From: Clostridiaceae bacterium | Lineage (GTDB): Bacteria; Bacillota; Clostridia; Saccharofermentanales; UBA5734 | DNA: 13,092 nt | Assembly: GCA_012727965.1 (NCBI GenBank) | Contig: JAAYFZ010000367.1 | Location: 1-13,092, forward strand | Direction of reading: 5' to 3' | Shown: positions 7,285 through 13,092 of the stretch, in pieces | Layout: every line of letters begins with the position of its first letter | How positions within the stretch are numbered: the first letter of the stretch is position 1 | Program-made: the position numbers and the translations under genes | The notes under the pieces: model-generated | Databases searched by the model: none | Told to the model about the DNA's origin: nothing | What the model saw: the letters and a program-made list of their open reading frames with translations, nothing else

Positions 7285-7476
7285 TATCTTCCGTGGTACC
7301 ACCAGTTTTCCTGCACTGACGAAAAAGTCGTCGTACAAGCACTCTTCCCGCTGTTCACGCTGCGGCTGCGTCTGCTCTGGAGCGACCTTCATCTTCGAGT
7401 TGCCTGGAGATCTTCCAGCCCGTGGATCTCCTTCTCTGTAGGCACCAATTAAGACTACTCCTCACCATCAACACAG
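7235..7476 (-). promoter_or_regulatory. T-box leader, valine-specific (specifier GUC), controlling the valS operon
   Basis: The leader RNA senses uncharged tRNA. Stem I can be traced: base pairs CTGTGTT (7476-7470) with GACGCAG (7372-7366); GGAG with CTCC; an AGTA box at 7459-7456; TGCCT (7444-7440) with AGGCA (7405-7401); and distal GGAGATC (7431-7425) with GATCTCC (7412-7406). The specifier loop reads TGAAGGTCG, placing GTC (valine) at 7386-7384. The antiterminator (7307-7271) pairs AACTGG with CCAGTT and ACGGAAG with CTTTCGT, leaving the conserved bulge TGGTACC whose UGGU meets the tRNA ACCA end. The T-box core GGTGGTACCACGG is close to the family consensus. Downstream genes are the small membrane protein, valS and the SDR. 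Confidence 0.93.
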
Positions 7477-7495
7477 ATCTATCTATTAAGAAAAC

Positions 7496-7524
7496 ATTCT
7501 ACACATTATTTGTCTACTTGGCAA
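7496..7524 (-). promoter_or_regulatory. Sigma-A-type promoter for the T-box/valS operon
   Basis: TTGCCA (7524-7519) and TAGAAT (7501-7496) lie 17 bp apart on the minus strand, putting the transcription start near 7489, about 13 nt before stem I of the T-box. The -35 box overlaps the last codons and stop of the upstream esterase-like gene, and no separate terminator for that gene is visible. Confidence 0.7.
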
Positions 7525-9670
7525 GAAACCTTATATTATCGATATAAACAGAGCCGTCAGATTTACTATCCTCAAAACAAAATTTGAGCTCGTTGATGGC
7601 TCTGCTATAAGTTGTCGCCTGTTCCTCCGATTCAAGGGAAAACTGGAAGCTCTGCCAGCGCAGCGCACCAATTACCAGGGCCTGCTGGCTGGTAATCAGC
7701 TCTGTTCGCTCTGGCAAGTCAGATTCATCCTGTACCACCATATCAATACAGATCCACAGCTTCTTCATCTGATTATCCGGGTTGAATACATCTATGCTGA
7801 TCTGACCATAATCACTGATATCCATCGGCGGAAACAATGATCCATATTCCAGACATGGCTGCAATTCAAAAGTACTGCCTGAGGCAGATTTTTTATACTT
7901 AATAAACAGTGAGGCATCTCCCTCTTGCTTATTGGAACCATCTAAACTAAGTACCGCATCGCCAGACTTCACTCGCCATACAGGAAGTTTCTCTGTCAGT
8001 AGGTAGCTTATCCGATCCGAGCATCCGGCACGCTGAGCTGCCGCCCAGGCCGTCAACCGATCACAATGCGTCCATTCAGAAGGCAAACGATATTTGGCCG
8101 TTTGCCTGTCAGAGCGAAACGGTATCACAGCAATATGCTCACTGTTAATGAGATTGGAATCCTGATTCATACTGGCAAAAGCATAGCACACGGCCTGCGG
8201 TACTCTGATTTGATCATGCCAAACCAGAACTCTGACTCCATAAAGTATGCGAGCCTTAGCCGGGAGAAAAACCCTGTCCTCTCCGCAAACCGCAAATCCG
8301 CTGAGTCTACTGCCGCCATCATTTAGCCTAAGACCCTCAGCCGTATTGCTGAAGCTTAGAAGCAGCTTATCACCGACCATTTCAATACCTATGCATTCCG
8401 GTGCCGATTCTGAAGCTTTGCGATGATAAAGCATGCCTGCTGCCATCTGCTTAAGACTCTGTCCTGCTTTTTCCAGATCGATCTGAAAATCAGGGGATGA
8501 CCATACCCGCGCAGATGACGGTTTTTCTTTGTACAGATTATAGGTTGGAAGAACAGCGATCTTGCCCTTAACCTGATGCTTAACGCGTGACAATGACTCA
8601 TTATAGCGGGCGATTGCCAGACCGTCGTGATCCTCACTGCAAGCAGCCGGCAGATGTTGTATAAGCATCCAGGCACAACTGCCATTGCTCTCTTGTCCAG
8701 TCATTGAAGCGTCTGCAAGATCTGTTCCAGGGACCTGGCTCCGAGGCTTATCAGCGGGTATGCGGAATACATTTTGCCAATCGCTGATCAAATTCTTAAG
8801 TGCAGAAAGATAATAATCAGGATAAGCATGATCCTTCTGCCCCTGATGCCAGATCACTCCTCTAATACCAAGTCCGCTAAGGGGTACGATTTTATGATTA
8901 TAGAGAGCAGCAGGTAGACTTGATCCCCAATCCCCGGCAAGCTGCCACGTGTTTTCATCACGGTAGAAGCCATAGGCCTCGACTCTTTGTCTGATATGAG
9001 CATGACTATCAATCGACTCACGTGATAACCAGCTATGTATAAATGTGGAGTTCATAGATGTTTCAATAATAGCAACAGGTATATGCAGCTCCTGTTGCAA
9101 TGATCTGGCAAAATACCAGACAAGTGCACCTAAGCTAGAGACCGCTTCCGGATCATCACCATAACACCAGACTGCTCCCGCAGCCTCTAAGCGTGGTGAG
9201 TAACTGTAATTATCACGCCTGGATGTCAGACCATCTCTTGATTGTTGAAAAAACCGCAGAAAATGCAAATTGGCAGTCTCTTGGATAATTTTCTGATCAA
9301 GGCCTCTGGCCAAATCTACGGAAAATTCAGAATGACCGCCGTGGACCCAAACCTCGCCAGCTAATACATCATTTACTTTTATAACTTCACGACCAGCTGT
9401 AACTGTAATCTCATAATAATCAAAAGAAGCTTCCAAAGCAGGAAGTTCGAAGCAAAAGGCCGCTGACTCATCACAGGTCAATTCCTGCTCGAAGATACAA
9501 CCATAATTACTGTCAAGTGGTGAAATAGATTTGCCATCAAGTGGGAAACGCTCAAGTTTGACTGAAACAGCTGCTGCCGGTTTGAAATTTCCGGCAAGAT
9601 AATATGGCAGCTGCTGCTGTATAACCATACCGCTGCCGGTATATGATGCTAAACTGAGATGTTTCGCCAT
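7514..9670 (-). CDS. Sialate O-acetylesterase-like (SASA/SGNH) protein with C-terminal jelly-roll-like domain, possibly inactive
   Basis: The 718-residue protein has no signal peptide, so it is probably cytoplasmic. It follows the layout of sialate O-acetylesterases: an N-terminal beta domain (GMVIQQQLPYYLAG, 14-27), an SGNH hydrolase core, a returning beta segment (about 415-510), then an extra domain of about 180 residues ending in VYIDNIRF, like carbohydrate-binding jelly rolls. Key motifs are altered. The nucleophile block GQSN reads GGHSEF (Ser114 kept), WYQGES reads WHQGQK (274-279), and the DxxH block appears as Asp394-Phe-Gln-Ile397, so the catalytic His seems missing. It may be a non-catalytic or changed-specificity relative. 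The start at 9670 has AAGGAGA 5 nt upstream. It stands between nrdG and the valS leader and has its own promoter. Confidence 0.72.
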   Translation of the reverse strand: MAKHLSLASYTGSGMVIQQQLPYYLAGNFKPAAAVSVKLERFPLDGKSISPLDSNYGCIFEQELTCDESAAFCFELPALEASFDYYEITVTAGREVIKVNDVLAGEVWVHGGHSEFSVDLARGLDQKIIQETANLHFLRFFQQSRDGLTSRRDNYSYSPRLEAAGAVWCYGDDPEAVSSLGALVWYFARSLQQELHIPVAIIETSMNSTFIHSWLSRESIDSHAHIRQRVEAYGFYRDENTWQLAGDWGSSLPAALYNHKIVPLSGLGIRGVIWHQGQKDHAYPDYYLSALKNLISDWQNVFRIPADKPRSQVPGTDLADASMTGQESNGSCAWMLIQHLPAACSEDHDGLAIARYNESLSRVKHQVKGKIAVLPTYNLYKEKPSSARVWSSPDFQIDLEKAGQSLKQMAAGMLYHRKASESAPECIGIEMVGDKLLLSFSNTAEGLRLNDGGSRLSGFAVCGEDRVFLPAKARILYGVRVLVWHDQIRVPQAVCYAFASMNQDSNLINSEHIAVIPFRSDRQTAKYRLPSEWTHCDRLTAWAAAQRAGCSDRISYLLTEKLPVWRVKSGDAVLSLDGSNKQEGDASLFIKYKKSASGSTFELQPCLEYGSLFPPMDISDYGQISIDVFNPDNQMKKLWICIDMVVQDESDLPERTELITSQQALVIGALRWQSFQFSLESEEQATTYSRAINELKFCFEDSKSDGSVYIDNIRFLAK

Positions 9671-9742
9671 AGCAGTCTCCTTGAATGGTGACAGCTGCCC
9701 TTTTATATGGACAGTCTGCAATCGACCTGCAGTTCAGGCATC

Positions 9743-9771
9743 ATTATAACGCCCATAACAGCCGCATGCAA
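9743..9771 (-). promoter_or_regulatory. Sigma-A-type promoter for the esterase-like gene
   Basis: TTGCAT (9771-9766) and a perfect TATAAT (9748-9743) are 17 bp apart on the minus strand, just after the nrdG stop. Transcription would start near 9736, leaving a leader of about 65 nt. A small inverted repeat, CTGCA-n7-TGCAG (9716-9732), lies at the start of the leader and could be an operator or a hairpin. Confidence 0.75.
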
Positions 9772-9775
9772 GAAG

Positions 9776-10294
9776 TCACAAATCAAACAGTGTTATTTCA
9801 CCGGTTTTAAGACTTTTTTGTACATCAATGGCTCGTTGATTGCGTGAACCTCTAAATCTCAGATCCATTGATTTCTGATTATTATCATATCTTCCATCGA
9901 TCAATATATCTGTCAAACTGATCATCTCATGCCAACCAGGTCTTGTATCTGCTTGCTCCAGCAACTCTTCCCAGGTATAACCCGAATAGCAAATGATATT
10001 TCTTTTGCTGCTGCGAACAGCTCTTGCAATATAGGCAAATTCTTCTGCCTGCATGAAGGGTTCACCACCACTGAAGGTAACACCATCAAGCAGAGGGTCT
10101 GACAGGATTTTCCTTATCAGCTCATCTGCATCATATTCATATCCGCCGCGAAAATCATGACTCTCCGGATTATGGCAGCCATGGCAAAAATGCGGACAGC
10201 CCTGAGCGAATATCGCAAATCTGATTCCTGGTCCATCAGTGATTGATTCAAGAGCTACTCCAAAAAGCCTACAGACCATGTCTTGTTCTGTCAT
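9776..10294 (-). CDS. nrdG: Anaerobic ribonucleotide reductase activating protein (radical SAM)
   Basis: NrdG uses a [4Fe-4S] cluster and S-adenosylmethionine to place the glycyl radical on NrdD. The 172-residue protein has the cluster motif Cys33-x3-Cys37-x2-Cys40 (CPHFCHGC), preceded by DGPGIR and followed by the SAM-binding SGGEPF (75-80), and ends in the usual short C-terminus for the family. The start is uncertain: ATG codons in frame lie at 10315, 10294 and 10279. I chose 10294, which has a weak AGAAGAG just upstream. Any of them overlaps the end of nrdD (stop at 10269-10271), as expected for translational coupling of this gene pair. There is no hairpin terminator after the stop. Confidence 0.93.
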   Translation of the reverse strand: MTEQDMVCRLFGVALESITDGPGIRFAIFAQGCPHFCHGCHNPESHDFRGGYEYDADELIRKILSDPLLDGVTFSGGEPFMQAEEFAYIARAVRSSKRNIICYSGYTWEELLEQADTRPGWHEMISLTDILIDGRYDNNQKSMDLRFRGSRNQRAIDVQKSLKTGEITLFDL

Positions 10295-12605
10295 GCTCTT
10301 CTGACTTCTTGGCATTATTGAAACGATCAAGTGTACCTACCAGATAACCTGTAATTCTTCTGATGCGTTCAAAAGGCTCACTTTCAGTCTCTTCACGTCC
10401 ACAGGCAGGACATGAGTCGCCAATAATGCCGTTATATCCGCATACAGGATCACGATCGATCGGATGATTGATTGCGCCATAGCCAATTCCGCTCTCTGCC
10501 ATCAGGCGCACGACCTTTTCAAAAGCTTCGATATTCTGTGTCGTATCACCATCGAGCTCAACATAGGTGATATGACCTGCATTTGTCAGCTCATGATACG
10601 GAGCCTCGAGCCTGACTTTGTTAAAAGCGCTGATATCATATCTTACGGGGACATGGAAACTATTTGTATAGTATGGCTTATCCGTAACTCCATCAATTTT
10701 TCCAAAATTCTTGCGATCCAATCTCAAGAAACGACCGGACAAACCTTCTGCAGGTGTTGCCAAGAGAGAAAAATTCAGTCCTGTCTGTCTACATTTTTCA
10801 TCGCAGAAAGCACGCATATGAGATATGATTTCCAGACCGAGCTGTTGTGAATTCTCATCCTCGCCATGATGACGCCCTGTCAGTGATGTCAGTGTCTCAG
10901 CCAGACCAATGAAACCGATCGACAGAGTACCATGCTTGATGACCTCTCTGATCTCATCTTCCCAATTGAGTTTCTCTGAATCGAGCCACAACCCCTGTCC
11001 CATCAAAAACGGGAAATTATAGACATGCTTGCGCGCCTGAACCTCCATGCGTTCAAGTAGCTGCTGACAAATCAATTCCATCATTTCATCAAGTCTGCGG
11101 TAGAAGGTGTTGAGATTGCCTTCTGCCATGATGGCACAACGCGGCAGGTTTATAGAAGTGAAGCTTAAATTACCACGGCTGTATGTAATCTCACGCTCAG
11201 TATCATAAGTATTGGCAGCAACTCTGGTTCTGCAGCCCATATAGGCGATCTCTGTCTCGACTCTTGAGGGATCATAGCTCTTAAGATTAAATGGCGCATC
11301 CTGAAAAGCGAAATTCGGGAACATCCGGCGGGCGCTGCAGCGGCATGCATGTCGGAAAAGATCATAATTCGGGTCGCCCTCTGCGTAATTAACACCCTTT
11401 TTGACTCTGAATATCTGGATCGGGAAAATAGCAGTCTCACCATTCCCAAGACCTGCCTCAGTAGCATTAAGCAGATTTCTGATCGCCATTCTGGCTTCTG
11501 CAGAGGTATCCATGCCATAATTGATCGAACTAAACGGTGTCTGAGCTCCGGCTCTGCTATGCATGGAATTAAGATTATGGATCAGAGCCTCCATAGCCTG
11601 ATAGGTTGCCTTGTCAGTCTCTTCAAATGTTTTTTCAAGAACAAATTTGTTAACTCTCGCTGCAACATCAACATTTCCGGTCATAACTTGCAGAAGCTCC
11701 AGCAAAACCTCACAATAATCTGATTCCTGACTAACAGATGGATCCTTGCCAGTCCGTTTTTTTAGTTCAGAGACAATATTCTTCGCCTGTTCCTGAGGTT
11801 CTTCAATAGATGTCAGAAGGCCAAGAGCGGTAACTAAATGCTTCTCGAAGAGCTTACGATATGTGCAGGCCACACCCTGCGCCATCGCATAGTCAAAATT
11901 GACAATTGACTGACCGCCATGCATATCATTCTGATTCGATTGAATAGCAATACAGGCCAGAGCAGAATAGCTTCTGATATCCCTTGGCTCGCGCAAATGT
12001 CCATGCCCAGTTGAGAAACCGCCCTGAAACAATTTGATCAGGTCGATCTGACAGCAGGTCATGGTCAGAGAGTAAAAATCAAGATCATGAATATGGATGT
12101 CCCCAGCTTGATGGGCAGAGCTATGTTCCGGGCTTAGCATAAACATCTGATAGTACATTTTCGCACCCTCAGAGCCATATTTCAGCATTGTACCCATCGC
12201 TGTATCGCCGTCGATATTAGCATTCTCACGTTTGACATCACTCTGACGCGAATCACTATGCGTGATATCGTGATAGGTCTGCATCAGACGTGTATTCATT
12301 TCGCGAACGCGATTACGCTCAGCACGATAAAGAATATAGCGTTTAGCAGTCTCAGGATAATTCTCTTCTATTAAAACTCTCTCAACCATATCCTGAATAT
12401 CTTCAATTCCAGGAATAGCCGAAGCTGTAATCGCCAGATATTCTGCGACCTTTGAAGCAAGATCCATACTCAAAAGATGTCGGCTGCTGACTGTCTCATC
12501 TGATCCCTCTCCTGATGCATCTAGAGCCTTGTAAATAGCGTTAGCGATCTTCTCAATATTGAATGACGCTGCTCTGCCATCTCGCTTAACTACTCTTGTT
12601 ATCAT
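10269..12605 (-). CDS. nrdD: Anaerobic (class III) ribonucleoside-triphosphate reductase
   Basis: NrdD makes dNTPs from NTPs without oxygen, using a glycyl radical. The 778-residue protein starts with an ATP-cone domain (about 1-100; VVKRDGR at 5-11) that senses ATP/dATP, followed by the ten-stranded catalytic barrel. The radical site is Gly753 in RRITGYLVG near the C-terminus, and just before it lies a Cys-rich zinc-site region (VCGYNG and CPACG). Only three Cys are visible in that region; the fourth position of the usual pair of CxxC motifs appears as Asp. The ATG at 12605 was chosen for CGGAGG 7-8 nt upstream; the open frame extends 29 codons further into the NrdR operator and is not real. 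It overlaps nrdG downstream. Expression is probably repressed by NrdR and by dATP allostery. Confidence 0.97.
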   Translation of the reverse strand: MITRVVKRDGRAASFNIEKIANAIYKALDASGEGSDETVSSRHLLSMDLASKVAEYLAITASAIPGIEDIQDMVERVLIEENYPETAKRYILYRAERNRVREMNTRLMQTYHDITHSDSRQSDVKRENANIDGDTAMGTMLKYGSEGAKMYYQMFMLSPEHSSAHQAGDIHIHDLDFYSLTMTCCQIDLIKLFQGGFSTGHGHLREPRDIRSYSALACIAIQSNQNDMHGGQSIVNFDYAMAQGVACTYRKLFEKHLVTALGLLTSIEEPQEQAKNIVSELKKRTGKDPSVSQESDYCEVLLELLQVMTGNVDVAARVNKFVLEKTFEETDKATYQAMEALIHNLNSMHSRAGAQTPFSSINYGMDTSAEARMAIRNLLNATEAGLGNGETAIFPIQIFRVKKGVNYAEGDPNYDLFRHACRCSARRMFPNFAFQDAPFNLKSYDPSRVETEIAYMGCRTRVAANTYDTEREITYSRGNLSFTSINLPRCAIMAEGNLNTFYRRLDEMMELICQQLLERMEVQARKHVYNFPFLMGQGLWLDSEKLNWEDEIREVIKHGTLSIGFIGLAETLTSLTGRHHGEDENSQQLGLEIISHMRAFCDEKCRQTGLNFSLLATPAEGLSGRFLRLDRKNFGKIDGVTDKPYYTNSFHVPVRYDISAFNKVRLEAPYHELTNAGHITYVELDGDTTQNIEAFEKVVRLMAESGIGYGAINHPIDRDPVCGYNGIIGDSCPACGREETESEPFERIRRITGYLVGTLDRFNNAKKSEEHDRTRHGL

Positions 12606-12651
12606 AATAAACCTCCGAAGTATCGTCTTTTGCTTGGATATGATATAAAAA

Positions 12652-12677
12652 TGCAAACACAATATGTTGTGTTTGCA
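12652..12677. repeat. Perfect 11-bp inverted repeat enclosing an NrdR box
   Basis: TGCAAACACAA and TTGTGTTTGCA are exact inverse complements separated by 4 bp. The inner part is an NrdR box. Transcribed toward nrdD, the repeat makes a hairpin with loop CATA directly followed by TTTTT, so it resembles an intrinsic terminator or attenuator in the nrdD leader. It could also end transcription arriving from the gene to the right. Confidence 0.7.
12657..12672. promoter_or_regulatory. NrdR box 1 (strong)
   Basis: ACACAATATGTTGTGT fits the 16-bp NrdR consensus (ACACWATATNTWGTGT type) closely and is nearly a perfect palindrome. NrdR, a zinc-ribbon/ATP-cone repressor, binds such paired boxes before ribonucleotide reductase genes. 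This one lies about 50 bp before the nrdD ATG. Confidence 0.88.
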
Positions 12678-12686
12678 CGATACACT

Positions 12687-12702
12687 ATTCAATATCTGGT
12701 AT
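12687..12702. promoter_or_regulatory. NrdR box 2 (weaker)
   Basis: ATTCAATATCTGGTAT keeps the CAATATCTGG core of an NrdR box but loses several outer bases. It begins 30 bp from box 1, close to the three-helical-turn spacing usual for tandem NrdR boxes, and covers the predicted nrdD transcription start, so binding would block RNA polymerase. Confidence 0.65.
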
Positions 12703-12703
12703 G

Positions 12704-12732
12704 ATTTTATAGATAAAGTAAGATTGAGTCAA
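12704..12732 (-). promoter_or_regulatory. Sigma-A-type promoter for nrdDG
   Basis: TTGACT (12732-12727) and TAAAAT (12709-12704) are 17 bp apart on the minus strand; TATAAA overlapping at 15-bp spacing is an alternative. The start would fall near 12697, inside NrdR box 2, with a leader of about 90 nt that carries box 1. Confidence 0.7.
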
Positions 12733-12763
12733 GGTAGTTTAGAAAAATATATACAAAAGATTG

Positions 12764-13092
12764 TCATATTACTTCAAATTCCGCATAGCGAACTGTTGGA
12801 CCTACAAACTGCACTATCCTGTATCTTCCAGGGATTAATTTTTCTTCCAAATACTTCGGATACAGAGTAATCCAGGTGGAGTACTCCAGTTCACTGTTAT
12901 TTTCTATAGCACAATAATACCATTGCTCATCATAACCAGCCTCTGGTGGGTAATAAGATAAACGAATCCATTCATCATTTGCAAAATACTCCACAAAAGG
13001 AATGTAATAGTAATAGAATCCCTTACCTGGATTGTTGTTCTTTAATTCGCATCGTATCTTGTCGGCTAATCTGGAATAGCTATCGTGAACCC
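12764..13092 (-). CDS. C-terminal part of a protein ending in a bacterial Ig-like domain (cut by window edge)
   Basis: The frame is open from the right window edge to a TAA at 12764-12766, giving 108 residues of the C-terminus; the N-terminus is outside. The visible part is rich in aromatic residues (YYYYIPFVEYF) and ends in a beta-type pattern, LIPGRYRIVQF followed by YAEFEVI. This resembles the last strands of bacterial Ig-like domains of the Big_14 type, which often end in GKYRIVK...AEFEI and occur in secreted or cell-surface proteins of Firmicutes. Whether it has a signal peptide or other domains cannot be seen. No terminator lies in the 55 bp after the stop, apart from the inverted repeat about 90 bp downstream. 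The domain call is from pattern only. Confidence 0.6.
   Translation of the reverse strand, partial: VHDSYSRLADKIRCELKNNNPGKGFYYYYIPFVEYFANDEWIRLSYYPPEAGYDEQWYYCAIENNSELEYSTWITLYPKYLEEKLIPGRYRIVQFVGPTVRYAEFEVI

Noticed and set aside
9716..9732. Inverted repeat CTGCA-n7-TGCAG as a repressor operator
   Set aside because: Arms of 5 bp are too short to separate from chance, and no regulator gene is nearby; only mentioned with the promoter.

Overview
The window looks like chromosome of a strictly anaerobic, low-to-mid G+C Firmicute (Clostridia-like). The reasons are a class III (oxygen-sensitive) ribonucleotide reductase with its activase, a tRNA-sensing T-box leader on valS, an NrdR operator, a sortase, strong AGGAGG-type ribosome binding sites, and a [2Fe-2S]/ASKHA protein of the corrinoid-activator type. 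The genus cannot be set from the sequence. I see no insertion sequence, phage gene, CRISPR array, tRNA or rRNA.

Layout. 1-641 (-): N-terminal part of a RACo-like reductive activator, cut by the left edge. 826-2134 (+): a hotdog acyl-CoA thioesterase followed 16 nt later by a membrane-anchored sortase. A bidirectional hairpin terminator at about 2187-2219 separates these from the minus-strand block. 2267-3202 (-): class II fructose-bisphosphate aldolase with its own near-consensus promoter. 3366-7232 (-): a 5'-to-3' operon of a small two-helix membrane protein, valS and an SDR oxidoreductase, led by a valine-type T-box (about 7476-7235, specifier GUC). 7514-9670 (-): a cytoplasmic sialate-O-acetylesterase-like protein whose usual catalytic motifs are altered, with a C-terminal jelly-roll-like domain and its own promoter. 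9776-12605 (-): nrdG and nrdD, overlapping, behind tandem NrdR boxes. 12764-13092 (-): C-terminal part of an AT-rich Ig-like-domain gene cut by the right edge.

How it works together. Most genes are housekeeping: translation (valS), glycolysis (fba) and anaerobic dNTP synthesis (nrdDG). The most interesting part is regulatory. In the T-box leader, the 3' arm of the predicted terminator hairpin contains the Shine-Dalgarno sequence of the first gene, and its U-tract is the spacer before the ATG. Charged tRNA-Val could therefore block transcription and translation through one structure. The operon also places an uncharacterised membrane protein and an SDR under valine-tRNA control. At nrdD, the NrdR box sits inside a longer perfect inverted repeat that, as RNA, is a hairpin followed by five U, so operator and attenuator/terminator may coincide.

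Start sites were moved from the longest open frame to the codon with a well-placed ribosome binding site for fba, the SDR gene, valS, the small membrane protein, the esterase-like gene and nrdD. The nrdG start is uncertain.
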